From: Nicotiana tabacum
Lineage: Eukaryota; Streptophyta; Magnoliopsida; Solanales; Solanaceae
Assembly (NCBI RefSeq): GCF_000715075.1
Contig: NC_134087.1
Span: forward strand, 158,707,436 to 158,771,435
Length of the DNA: 64,000 nt
Direction: 5' to 3'
Below the pieces are notes generated by a model that saw only the letters and a list, made by a program, of their open reading frames with translations, was not told the DNA's origin and did no database searches. How positions within the stretch are numbered: the first letter of the stretch is position 1; each line of letters starts with the position of its first letter. Positions 1-9,196 of the stretch are shown here, in pieces. The position numbers and the translations under genes are program-made.

Positions 1-1
1 A

Positions 2-1423
2 CTGCCAATGCTTGACAGAAGGGCTGTGCCCTGGAAATATGAAAAAGCAGTGGTGACGTACCAAGGAAAACAGGTGGAAGAAGTCAGTTGTGAAGCGCAA
101 GGGCTGACTCGATCAGGTCGATGTTTTGCTCCGGTGGAGTTAAGGAAAACCAACCCAGTGGCAACCAAGAAGCCAGTGTCAGAAGAAGAGGCTGAAGACT
201 TCCTGAGGAAGATGAAAGTGCAAGACTATTCTGTGGTTGAGCAGCTGAGAAAAACACCTGCCCAGATCTCACTATTGTCATTACTCCTCCATTCCGAGGA
301 ACATCGCCGGGCCCTGTTAAAGATATTGAACGAGGCCCATGTACCCAGTGAGATTTCTGTAAACCACCTGGAAACCATTGCCAGCAAGATTTTCGAGGTG
401 AACAGGGTAACATTCTCAGATGATGACCTGCCGGTGGAAGGTACGGAGCATAACAAAGCTCTATACCTAGCTGTCAAATGTGAAGACTCGGTAGTAACTC
501 GAGTATTGGTGGATAACGGCTCAAGCGCCAATATTTGTCCATTATCCACCCTGGACCAGTTAAAGATTGACCGTGGAAGAATCCGGGAGAATAGCATCTG
601 TGTCCGAGGGTTTGACGGAAACGGAACAGCCACTGTGGGGGATGTGGTACTTGAACTAACCATTGGCCCGGTCCTGTTTACCATGGAATTCCAGGTATTG
701 GACGCCACGGTATCTTACAACTTGCTGTTAGGACGACCCTGGATTCACGCAGCTAAAGCGGTGCCTTCCACCCTACATCAGACAGTGAAGTTCGAGTGGG
801 AAAGACAAGAGGTCGTGTTGCACGGCGAGGATACAACATGCACCATGGGAGGAACCATTGTGCCTTTCATAGAGACCACTGATGACAAGGGTCCCTGGGT
901 CTACCAGATTCTCGATACAGGGTCGGCCAACAAAATTTCTGAAGGAGAAATCATCCCGCACCCTAGGGTAGCTGCCGCAACAGTCATGATGATATCAGAA
1001 ATGCTGGGTAATGGGTTTGTGCCGGGAAAAGGCCTGGGAGTTGAACTTCAAGGGATAGTCCAACCTGTCTCCCTTCCTAAGAATCTGGAAACTTTCGGGT
1101 TGGGGTTCAAACCAACCGCAGCAGACAGGAAGCAAGCGCGAAAAATGAAGAAGAGAGTCTGGTCTCTGCCTAAACCAGTACCACGCCTCTCAAGGTCTTT
1201 TGTTAAAGCTAGTGCCAAGGGGTCAGCGATCCCAAAGATTCGAGGACCTTTGATCGGCATAAGTGAAGACCTGAATCAGAGTCGTGAGAGGCTATTTGCG
1301 GATGTCAGTATGGTGGAAGCTGGAGAAGGTTCCAGCAGAGCAGAGATACAATTTGTGGGGCCTGAGGCCAAGACCAACAATTGGACGGTTACTCCTCTTC
1401 CTGTCCGAGGGGAGTCTTGGTAG
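2..1423 (+). CDS. gag-protease C-terminal part with aspartic protease and G-patch domains (partial)
   Basis: The frame is open to the left edge, so the ATG at 8 is not a credible start; this is the C-terminal part of the gag-protease polyprotein. Counting from that ATG, a helical linker (residues ~50-150) precedes a retropepsin-like aspartic protease at ~150-260: active-site motif LVDNGSSAN near 166, flap region RGFDGNGTA, and the conserved LLLGRPWIH near 240. A glycine-rich segment at ~325-350 (EMLGNGFVPGKGLGVELQG) matches a G-patch, an RNA-binding motif. A basic stretch follows. The protease would cleave the polyprotein inside virus-like particles. The frame ends at TAG 1421-1423, but a GT donor at 1420 would remove that stop by splicing. 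No internal frameshift is visible. Confidence 0.88.
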   Translation: MPMLDRRAVPWKYEKAVVTYQGKQVEEVSCEAQGLTRSGRCFAPVELRKTNPVATKKPVSEEEAEDFLRKMKVQDYSVVEQLRKTPAQISLLSLLLHSEEHRRALLKILNEAHVPSEISVNHLETIASKIFEVNRVTFSDDDLPVEGTEHNKALYLAVKCEDSVVTRVLVDNGSSANICPLSTLDQLKIDRGRIRENSICVRGFDGNGTATVGDVVLELTIGPVLFTMEFQVLDATVSYNLLLGRPWIHAAKAVPSTLHQTVKFEWERQEVVLHGEDTTCTMGGTIVPFIETTDDKGPWVYQILDTGSANKISEGEIIPHPRVAAATVMMISEMLGNGFVPGKGLGVELQGIVQPVSLPKNLETFGLGFKPTAADRKQARKMKKRVWSLPKPVPRLSRSFVKASAKGSAIPKIRGPLIGISEDLNQSRERLFADVSMVEAGEGSSRAEIQFVGPEAKTNNWTVTPLPVRGESW

Positions 1424-1600
1424 TAGGCTTTGATTAATGTTTTGTTTGTTTGTTTGTTTGATCGGATTATTCAAGGGTGTAATCCCAATTTTACTTTCGT
1501 TTTGTAAAAGTGTGAACCCCTTTTATCCTGCAAATTTAATAAAGTTCTTTTCTTTTGTCCCGTTTTGATTTCTTGTTTTGTTCTTTTTCTTTCTGAACAG
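1420..1600 (+). other. Probable frame-restoring intron between protease and reverse transcriptase
   Basis: A GT at 1420-1421 and an AG at 1599-1600 bound 181 bp that contain the protease stop codon, GTTT repeats and a T-rich tract ending TTTCTGAACAG, a good plant acceptor. I checked the phase: the two bases left of the donor plus the first base after the acceptor form one codon, and the next codon (1602) is in the frame of the long pol ORF. Splicing would therefore join gag-protease to pol without a stop, whereas unspliced RNA would end after protease. Ogre elements are known to carry an intron at this place. The exact sites are inferred from sequence only. Confidence 0.75.
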
Positions 1601-4600
1601 TTCTCTTTTTACTGGTCCTAATGACATGGCATGCACAGCGGATCTCCGACCTAGTCTAATAAATCAATCTGAAACCGACTCAATGATGCAAAAGGTCGTT
1701 TGTGACGATGAATCTGAATGTGACGAAGGGGAAGCCTTCGAAGAAATAAATCGAGAACTGTGCCAATTTGAAGAGAAACCCAAGCCTAACCTAAATGACA
1801 CTGAGGCTGTGAACCTAGGAGACGCTGATAACATCCAAGAGACCAAAATTAGCATCAACATTGAGCCAAATGTCAAAACAGAATTGATCGAAACTCTCAG
1901 GGAATTCAAAGATGTTTTTGCATGGTCCTATGATGATATGCCTGGATTGAGCACCAATTTAGTGGTTCACAAACTACCCACTGACCCGGCATACTCTCCG
2001 GTCAAGCAAAAACTAAGGAAATTTAAAACAGAAATGAGTGTAAAAATCAAAGAAGAAGTGATCAAGCAGTTGAAATCGAAGGTCATTCGGGTCACTCGAT
2101 ATCCCGAGTGGTTGGCCAATGTGGTACCAGTCCCAAAGAAGGATGGAAAAATCAGGGTGTGCGTCGACTACCGCAACCTCAACAAAGCAAGTCCCAAGGA
2201 CAATTTCCCGTTACCCAACATTCATATCCTGATCGATAATTGCGCTGGGCGCGAGATCGGATCCTTTGTGGATTGCTATACGGGTTATCATCAGATCCTA
2301 ATGGACGAAGAGGATGCTGAGAAGACAGCGTTTATTACGCCATGGGGAACCTACTGCTATCGGGTAATGCCGTTCGGGTTAAAGAACGCCGGGGCAACGT
2401 ACATGCGAGCAATGACTGCGGTGTTTCATGACATGATACACAAGGAAATTGAGGTGTACGTCGATGATGTGATCATCAAATCTTGGCGTCAGGAGGACCA
2501 TGTAGCAGACCTAAGGAGATTTTTCCAAAGACTCCGGAGGTATGATATCAAGCTTAACCCGGCCAAATGCGCATTCGGGGTTCCATCAGGAAAGTTGCTA
2601 GGCTTCATCGTCAGTCGACGGGGGATTGAGTTAGACCCATCCAAAATTGAATTCATCCGAGACTTGCCACCGCCAAGGAACAAAACAGAGGTAATGAGTT
2701 TGCTGGGTAGACTCAATTACATCAGCAGGTTCATCGCTCAACTCACAGCAACTTGTGAGCCCATATTTCGGCTACTGAGAAAGGATGCTGCAGTAGGTTG
2801 GACGGCAGAGTGTCAGGAGGCTTTCGACCAAATCAAAGGGTATCTGTCTAATCCACCCGTATTGGTCCCGCCTAAGCCCGGGAAACCTCTAATCCTTTAC
2901 CTGACGGTTTTAGAAAATTCATTTGGTTGTGTACTGGGGCAACATGATGACACAGGAAGGAAGGAGCAGGCCATCTACTATCTTAGCAAGAAATTCACAG
3001 TGCATGAGGTCAAGTACACTCAACTCGAGAAAACGTGTTGCGCCCTAACTTGGGTAGCTCAGAAATTGAAGCACTACCTGTCTTCGTATACTACTTATCT
3101 CATATCCCGTTTGGACCCGTTGAAGTATATCTTTCAGAAACCTATGCCCACGGGAAGGTTGGCAAAATGGCAAATTCTGCTCACAAAATTTGATATCATC
3201 TACGTAACGAGGACGGCCATGAAAGCCCAGGCACTGGCAGACCATTTGGCAGAGAATCCCGTTGATGAAAAATACGAGCCCTTAAGAACGTATTTTCCTG
3301 ACGAAGAGGTGATGCATACGAATGAGTTGGAATTACCTGAGGAACCGGGTTGGAAGCTTTTCTTCGATGGAGCTGCGAACGCAAAAGGGGTGGGAATAGG
3401 AGCAGTACTCATTTCTGAAACAGGACGGCATTATCCTGTTACGGCTCAACTGCGCTTCTATTGCACCAACAATATGGCCGAATATGAGGCTTGCATTCTG
3501 GGTCTGCGCCTGGCTGCCGACATGGATGTCCAAGACGTCTTGGTCTTGGGAGACTCAGACCTCTTGGTACATCAAATTCAGGGTGAATGGGAAACACGAG
3601 ATCTAAAGCTCATACCATACCGACAATGCTTGCATGATCTGAGCAAGAAATTTCGATCGGTGAAGTTCAAACACATCCCGAGAGTTCACAATGAGGTTGC
3701 GGATGCCTTGGCCACCTTGGCATCAATGCTGCACCACCCTGACAAAATGTATGTTGATCCTCTACACATCCAGGTCCGTGATCAGCACGCCTACTGCAAC
3801 GCCATAGAAGAAGAAGCAGATGGCGAACCCTGGTTTTATGATATCAAGGAATACCTCAGGATGGGGATATATCCAGAACATACCTCTGGAGACCAAAAAA
3901 GAGCCCTCCGGCGTTTGTCGAATGGTTTCTTCCTCAGTGGGGGAATATTGTACAAAAGAACCCCGGATCTGGGATTGTTGAGATGCATAGACGCCAGGCA
4001 GGCAACAACGGTTATGGCAGAAGTACATGCTGGAGTTTGTGGGCCACACATGAGTGGATATGTATTGGCAAGAAAAATCCTTCGAACAGGGTGTTATTGG
4101 CTCACCATGGAACACGACTGTATCACTTTTGTGAGTAAATGCCATCAGTGCCAGATACATGGAGACTTGATTCACTCTCCGCCAACAGAGTTACATACGA
4201 TGTCAGCACCCTGGCCGTTTGTAGCATGGGGCATGGATGTCATTGGGCCCATTGAGCCAGCAGCGTCCAACGGTCATAGGTTCATTCTAGTGACCATTGA
4301 TTACTTCACCAAATGGGTTGAGGCTAAAACCTTCAAATCAGTAACTAAGAAGGCAGTGGTGGACTTTGTTCACTCTCATATCATCTGTAGATTTGGGATC
4401 CCAAAAGTGATCATCACGGATAACGGTGCGAATCTTAATAGCAGCTTGATGAGAGAGGTATGCCAACAATTTAAGATTACACACCGCAATTCCACCCCAT
4501 ATCGTCCCAAGGCGAATGGAGCGGTCGAAGCAGCCAATAAGAATATCAAGAAGATACTGCGAAAAATGGTGGAAGGGTCCAGACAATGGCACGAGAAATT

Positions 4601-5078
4601 ACCCTTTGCTTTGTTGGGTTACCGCACTACCATCCGGACTTCCATAGGCACAACTCCTTATTTGTTGGTGTATGGAACTGAGGCTGTGATACCAGCGGAG
4701 GTCGAAATTCCGTCCCTCCGAATTGTCGCTGAAGCCGGAATTGATGATGATGAATGGATCAAAGCTCGCTTGGAACAGTTGAGCTTGATAGATGAGAAAA
4801 GATTGGCAGCAGTGTGCCATGGTCAGCTGTACCAGAAGAGAATGGCAAGAGCGTATAATAAAAAGGTGCGCCCCAGGAAGTTTGAAGTAGGGCAGCAGGT
4901 ATTAAAGAAGATCCTCCCACATCAGGTCGAGGCAAAAGGCAATTTCGCCCCAAATTGGCAAGGGCCTTATATCGTGACCAGAATATTGTCCAACGGTGCT
5001 TTGTGTTTGACAGATGTCGAAGGTAGATGTGTCGACATGGCTATCAATTCAGATGCAGTCAAGAGATATTATGCGTAA
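1578..5078 (+). CDS. pol: reverse transcriptase, RNase H, second (aRNH-type) RNase H and integrase, uninterrupted
   Basis: 1166 codons without a stop. There is no strong start: the first in-frame ATG is 1626 and the reading frame is more plausibly entered by splicing at 1600/1601. The RT spans residues ~130-370, with VPVPKKDGK, VDYRNLNKA, MPFGLKNAGATY and the catalytic YVDD near 294. A first, tether-like RNase H follows (~420-550). A second RNase H of the archaeal-like type spans ~590-720 and retains its acidic residues: FFDGA near 594, AEYEA, GDSDL, and VADALATLA. The integrase has its HHCC zinc region at ~813-860 (VHAGV, GPHMSG, CHQC) and the catalytic DDE at ~885 (GMDVIG), ~947 (TDNGAN) and ~983 (AVEAAN). 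No chromodomain is seen. The dual RNase H assigns the Tat lineage. All catalytic residues I checked are present. Confidence 0.93.
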   Translation: MFFFFLNSSLFTGPNDMACTADLRPSLINQSETDSMMQKVVCDDESECDEGEAFEEINRELCQFEEKPKPNLNDTEAVNLGDADNIQETKISINIEPNVKTELIETLREFKDVFAWSYDDMPGLSTNLVVHKLPTDPAYSPVKQKLRKFKTEMSVKIKEEVIKQLKSKVIRVTRYPEWLANVVPVPKKDGKIRVCVDYRNLNKASPKDNFPLPNIHILIDNCAGREIGSFVDCYTGYHQILMDEEDAEKTAFITPWGTYCYRVMPFGLKNAGATYMRAMTAVFHDMIHKEIEVYVDDVIIKSWRQEDHVADLRRFFQRLRRYDIKLNPAKCAFGVPSGKLLGFIVSRRGIELDPSKIEFIRDLPPPRNKTEVMSLLGRLNYISRFIAQLTATCEPIFRLLRKDAAVGWTAECQEAFDQIKGYLSNPPVLVPPKPGKPLILYLTVLENSFGCVLGQHDDTGRKEQAIYYLSKKFTVHEVKYTQLEKTCCALTWVAQKLKHYLSSYTTYLISRLDPLKYIFQKPMPTGRLAKWQILLTKFDIIYVTRTAMKAQALADHLAENPVDEKYEPLRTYFPDEEVMHTNELELPEEPGWKLFFDGAANAKGVGIGAVLISETGRHYPVTAQLRFYCTNNMAEYEACILGLRLAADMDVQDVLVLGDSDLLVHQIQGEWETRDLKLIPYRQCLHDLSKKFRSVKFKHIPRVHNEVADALATLASMLHHPDKMYVDPLHIQVRDQHAYCNAIEEEADGEPWFYDIKEYLRMGIYPEHTSGDQKRALRRLSNGFFLSGGILYKRTPDLGLLRCIDARQATTVMAEVHAGVCGPHMSGYVLARKILRTGCYWLTMEHDCITFVSKCHQCQIHGDLIHSPPTELHTMSAPWPFVAWGMDVIGPIEPAASNGHRFILVTIDYFTKWVEAKTFKSVTKKAVVDFVHSHIICRFGIPKVIITDNGANLNSSLMREVCQQFKITHRNSTPYRPKANGAVEAANKNIKKILRKMVEGSRQWHEKLPFALLGYRTTIRTSIGTTPYLLVYGTEAVIPAEVEIPSLRIVAEAGIDDDEWIKARLEQLSLIDEKRLAAVCHGQLYQKRMARAYNKKVRPRKFEVGQQVLKKILPHQVEAKGNFAPNWQGPYIVTRILSNGALCLTDVEGRCVDMAINSDAVKRYYA

Positions 5079-5248
5079 TTTCTTTAAGTATGGCAATTAT
5101 TCGGTTTGTTTGTTTGTATTTGGCATTTATTGAATAATGAGATGACGGAGGCAATTCTTTCTTCTACCCAAACACTGTTTAACCCTTGCTTCCCCCTTTG
5201 AGCCTTAAGCAAATTCTTTTAATACCCCTCTTTTGGAATCACTAATGG

Positions 5249-5355
5249 GAAAGAAAAAAAAAGAAAAAAAAAAGAAGAAGAAGAAAAGAAAAGAAAAGAA
5301 AAAGACATGAAAAAAGGAAAAGAAAATGAAAAGAAAGAAAAGAAAAATCAAGAAA
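5249..5355 (+). repeat. A/G-rich low-complexity tract
   Basis: About 107 bp composed almost only of A and G, with stretches such as GAAAAGAAAAGAAAAG. It begins ~170 bp after the pol stop. It could act as an additional internal purine tract, but the true LTR-adjacent PPT is at 8492-8504. Confidence 0.8.
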
Positions 5356-5356
5356 T

Positions 5357-5440
5357 ACAAAACCGTGGGAACTACGTTTGACCTGATTCCTCAAAGAGGA
5401 TACGTAGGCGCCTCACGGCTCGGTCATAGTATGCATCATA
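5357..5440 (+). repeat. Conserved 3' UTR motif, copy 1
   Basis: Contains GAACTACGTTTGACCTGATT followed by GGATACGTAGGC and a CGGCTCGGTCA end. A diverged second copy stands at 8320-8405, so the motif brackets most of the 3' untranslated region. I recall similar GAACTAC...GGATACGTAGG motifs in other plant Tat elements. No function can be assigned. Confidence 0.7.
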
Positions 5441-5847
5441 GTGAATATAGGATGCATAATGTACATAGTGTGCGTAAAGCGTGCGTAACGCACATAGCGC
5501 AACATAAGTATAAAAAATAAATTCCCCAAGCAAGATACCTGGGGCAGAAATTATGTTTTAAAATTCCAACAAAGGTTTGATTCCAAAAGTTGTAGCACAT
5601 CACCCATCAAATTATTTTCATTTTTTCATATCCTTTCTTTAACTCCACACCAGAACCAACATTCAACGTCAAAAAGACCTCCCGATCAATGTTCAAAATA
5701 TGTCGAGTCAGGCAAATAAGACCGAGAATAATACACCAATCCCCAGCAAAGAAGAGGATCGTAAGACTGGGAATGAATTGATAGCCAAAGGAGTCTCCAG
5801 AAGAGAGGGTCGTATCTACAACGCCCCGATTCCTCGAAAGAAATAAA

Positions 5848-6026
5848 ATGAGAGAGCCTTATCGGTGAAAACCTTCACAGGCACCGAGAGGCGATGTAAG
5901 ATGAGGGCTATGAAATGAGAGAGTCTTATTGGTGAAAACCTTCACAGGCACCATAAGGCGCCGGGAGATGAGAGAAAAGAGAGAGTCTCATTAGTGAAAA
6001 CCCCTCGAAGGGCACTATGAGGCGAC
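5848..6026 (+). repeat. Three tandem ~65-bp repeats
   Basis: Three imperfect units start near 5848, 5915 and 5977. Each carries GAGAGxxTxATxxGTGAAAAC, then CCTTCACAGGCACC (the third unit diverged) and a GGCG end. Unit spacing is about 67 and 62 bp. The repeats lie in the Ogre 3' untranslated region and have no coding sense. Confidence 0.8.
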
Positions 6027-6771
6027 AAGACAGATCAGCAAAGCTACCACATTCGAAACGAAGTGAACACTCCTTTATCATCCCCAGCAGGTCAAACCAT
6101 CGAGCAGATCAATCGATACAAATAGACTGGGTCGGAATCTATGGTGCACGCCATGATCACGGGGACCAGTTTTGTCCTCCAGATAAGTTCTGTGGATTGT
6201 CTCTTCCCACAAAATATTGGCTAAGAAAGTTTTTCTCTTTTCCATATCTTTATTTCTTTTCCTAAAAAGTGTCTTTAAAGGATTTTTCAAAGCTTACTAC
6301 CAGGAACCAAAGGGGAATTCATCCAGCGCAGGATAATACAAACAGTCTTAAAGGCCGGTCCCGGGCAATGCAGTGATTGTGCCCGGAAATTTTGGAAGAA
6401 GTAAGCTCCAAAAGGGAGTGGTTTCGAGAGTTAGAAGCGGACTCCCACATCATGTGTTTAAAGAGAAAGCAGAGTAGGGGATAAACTGAAAACCAATCCC
6501 CAGCAGGCTAGAGACCCCCAACAGGCAACTTTGCCCGCCAACCAATTATGGGGACAAAGAGCAAGAAAAGAGGAAGAGAGAAAAATTGCTCGCCAGAAAG
6601 GCACCCTCTACCACCACGATAAAAACTAATTAAATCCTTTTGTCTGTTGCAGGGGAACAGAGGATTGATGAGGGCAGCAAGATGCAATGCCATGGAAGTC
6701 ACCAAAAACCGGGGCAGAAAATTTTCTGCCGATTGTCGAAAATTTTCTCGGAAGAACGGGGAAACAATTTC

Positions 6772-7773
6772 AATACTTTTAAGTTCTAGGTCGCCCACCA
6801 GTATAATGCGGGAATACTTTTAAGTTCTAGGTCGCCCACCAGTATAATGCGGGAATACTTTTAAGTTCTAGGTCGCCCACCAGTATAATGCGGGAATACT
6901 TTTAAGTTCTAGGTCGCCCACCAGTATAATGCGGGAATACATTTAAGTTCTAGGTCGCCCACCAGTATAATGCGGGAATACTTTTAAGTTCTAGGTCGCC
7001 CACCAGTATAATGCGGGAATACTTTTAAGTTCTAGGTCGCCCACCAGTATAATGCGGGAATACTTTTAAGTTCTAGGTCGCCCACCAGTATAATGCGGGA
7101 ATACATTTAAGTTCTAGGTCACCCACCAGTATAATGCGGGAATACATTTAAGTTCTAGGTCGCCCACCAGTATAATGCGGGAATACTTTTAAGTTCTAGG
7201 TCGCCCACCAGTATAATGCGGGAATACATTTAAGTTCTAGGTCGCCCACCAGTATAATGCGGGAATACATTTAAGTTCTAGGTCGCCCACCAGTATAATG
7301 CGGGAATACTTTTAAGTTCTAGGTCGCCCACCAGTATAATGTGGGAATACATTTAAGTTCTAGGTCGCCCACCAGTATAATGCGGGAATACATTTAAGTT
7401 CTAGGTCACCCACCAGTATAATGCGGGAATACATTTAAGTTCTAGGTCACCCACCAGTATAATGCGGGAATACATTTAAGTTCTATGTCGCCCACCAGTA
7501 TAATGCGGGAATACATTTAAGTTCTAGGTCGCCCACCAGTATAATGCGGGAATACATTTAAGTTCTAGGTCGCCCACCAGTATAATGCAGGAATACTTTT
7601 AAGTTCTAGGTCGCCCACCAGTATAATGCGGGAATACTTTTAAGTTCTAGGTCGCCCACCAGTATAATGCGGGAATACATTTAAGTTCTAGGTCACCCAC
7701 CAGTATAATGCGGGAATACATTTAAGTTCTAGGTCGCCCACCAGTATAATGCGGGAATACATTTAAGTTCTAG
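6772..7773 (+). repeat. 41-bp satellite-like tandem array, 24 full units plus a partial unit
   Basis: Unit starts (AATAC[T/A]TTTAAG) fall at 6772, 6813, 6854 and so on to 7756. The offset 7756-6772 is exactly 24 x 41 bp, so there are no indels in the array. The core is TTCTAGGTCGCCCACCAG followed by TATAATGCGGG. Units differ at one main position (T or A after AATAC), with rarer CGCCC/CACCC and single-base variants. The 25th unit breaks off at 7773. The near-identity suggests recent amplification or homogenisation. Satellite-like arrays inside Ogre 3' untranslated regions are known. Confidence 0.97.
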
Positions 7774-8319
7774 ATTTTGGAATCAGTCACCCCACCTGGA
7801 GACGGAAGGGTACAACAGAGAGCCCCAAACGGGAAACAATGAAATCCCCAGCACCAAGAAGCAGACAACTGCAGAGGCAAGTGTGCAATTCAAAAGGAAA
7901 AAGGAACGCATCTCAAAAGAAGCAGTTTGGAAACGTTGTAGCATGCCCAGCATGACGATGCTGATGAAGAAACATACCACTGAAGAAACCATTGGAAGAT
8001 TTAAAGAAGAAAGCCGTGTCCCCAGCGGATCAAGCAAAGTAATGTAAACTGGCATTCAAACGTCAGCAAAGGACCAGCATCATCTCCCAAAGTCACAAGA
8101 TAAAGGCATCGGAGGAGAGTGTTAGCCGACAAGAAAGCAAAGCAGCAAGAACAAGTTGAAGATGGATAAGATTTCAGGATCCTCAATTTAGCTTAGCTTC
8201 TTGTTTTCCTTTAGAGCAATGTAATAGGGAGATAGGTTGAGCAGTAGCATCCCACAGCAGTATACAACAGCGCACAACAACAACAGCAAGCAATACAGTC
8301 ACACGGTAGTCCTAGCTAC

Positions 8320-8405
8320 CAAAATTTCCCGAACTACATTGACCTGATTCCTGTTCAGCCCAGGATATGTAGGAAACCTCTGAAGCAAAGGTTCGGTCAA
8401 ATCTC
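8320..8405 (+). repeat. Conserved 3' UTR motif, copy 2
   Basis: CGAACTACATTGACCTGATT, then GGATATGTAGG and GGTTCGGTCAAATC, diverged from the copy at 5357-5440. It lies ~100 bp before the polypurine tract. Confidence 0.65.
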
Positions 8406-8491
8406 TTTCAAAAAATGCTTCACACGGAGTATTCGGACGGGCAAAAATCGCTCGCTTTATCTTTGCGCGAAAACCCTTCGTGTCTTCGTGC

Positions 8492-8504
8492 AAAGAGGGG
8501 CAGC
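8492..8504 (+). promoter_or_regulatory. Polypurine tract before the 3' LTR
   Basis: AAAGAGGGGCAGC lies directly next to the TGTAAGCACG start of the LTR. This is where plus-strand DNA synthesis would be primed. The assignment rests on its position and purine content. Confidence 0.75.
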
Positions 8505-9187
8505 TGTAAGCACGTGATTTTTGCTTCACGGACAGTCACTCCAAAAGAAATAGTAACAAAGGACCTCGCTGTACAATTTTCAATTTTCCGTAACGTGTGT
8601 TGCTAGTCATATGTGGGTCTGTCCATTTTGTCCATTTTTTTTACATTATTAAACAAAGTACAAAATGTGTATGATCTGGTAATTAGACCATAATTCATTC
8701 AGTAAAAGAAAAATTCACAAAAATATTCTAGGGTGCGATTTAACCTATTTAAATATTTTGATAATTATGTTTGTTTGAATTTCATTTTTTATTTTTAGTT
8801 TTAAGATTAGAAAAAAAGAAGAAAAGAAAAAAAAAGAAAAAAGGGAGAAAAGAATGAAGAAAACGGTTTGGGCCAAGGAAATAAACCAAAAATAGGCCCA
8901 AACCAATTCGATCAGGTCCAGTCCAAAACCGGCTACCCAGGCATCTCCTGAAACGACGTCGTTTCAGGCAAATCAATCCGAGCCGTCCGTCCCAGCCGAT
9001 CGAACGGTTCAGGACCTCTTTCAGCGACCCATGTTCAAACCCGACCCAATAACCAATCCGACCCAACCCCTCACTTAAACCAAACGACCCCGTTTAACTA
9101 TCAAACGACCCCGTCCCATTTCTCAGCATCAGATCTAAGCCGTTGAGATCATCTGATCTAACGGCTCAGATCCGATCAACCTCACCA

Positions 9188-9196
9188 TATATAAAC
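9188..9196 (+). promoter_or_regulatory. Putative TATA box of the Ogre LTR promoter
   Basis: TATATAAAC is followed by a C-rich, G-poor leader (CCTTCCCTTACACCCCACGC), typical of plant LTR transcription starts. It lies ~685 bp into the LTR. Predicted from sequence only. Confidence 0.5.

Larger units (their letters stand above)
5079..8491 (+). other. 3' untranslated region of the Ogre-like element
   Basis: About 3.4 kb between the pol stop and the polypurine tract. It contains an A/G-rich tract, three ~65-bp repeats, a ~1-kb 41-bp array and two copies of a conserved ~70-bp motif, each listed separately. Short frames here (for example near 6017-6265, 6508-6798 and 8299-8606) match nothing I recognise and look incidental. 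Long repeat-bearing 3' untranslated regions are typical of Ogre elements. Confidence 0.75.

Noticed and set aside
5249..5355. A/G tract as the main polypurine tract
   Set aside because: It is more than 3 kb from the LTR; the LTR-adjacent purine tract at 8492-8504 fits better.
6017..6798. Short frames in the Ogre 3' UTR (both strands)
   Set aside because: No domain, no start context, and they lie in repeat-bearing UTR; chance frames.
6772..7773. CRISPR-like look of a short regular repeat array
   Set aside because: Units are contiguous 41-bp tandem repeats without unique spacers, inside a plant retroelement.
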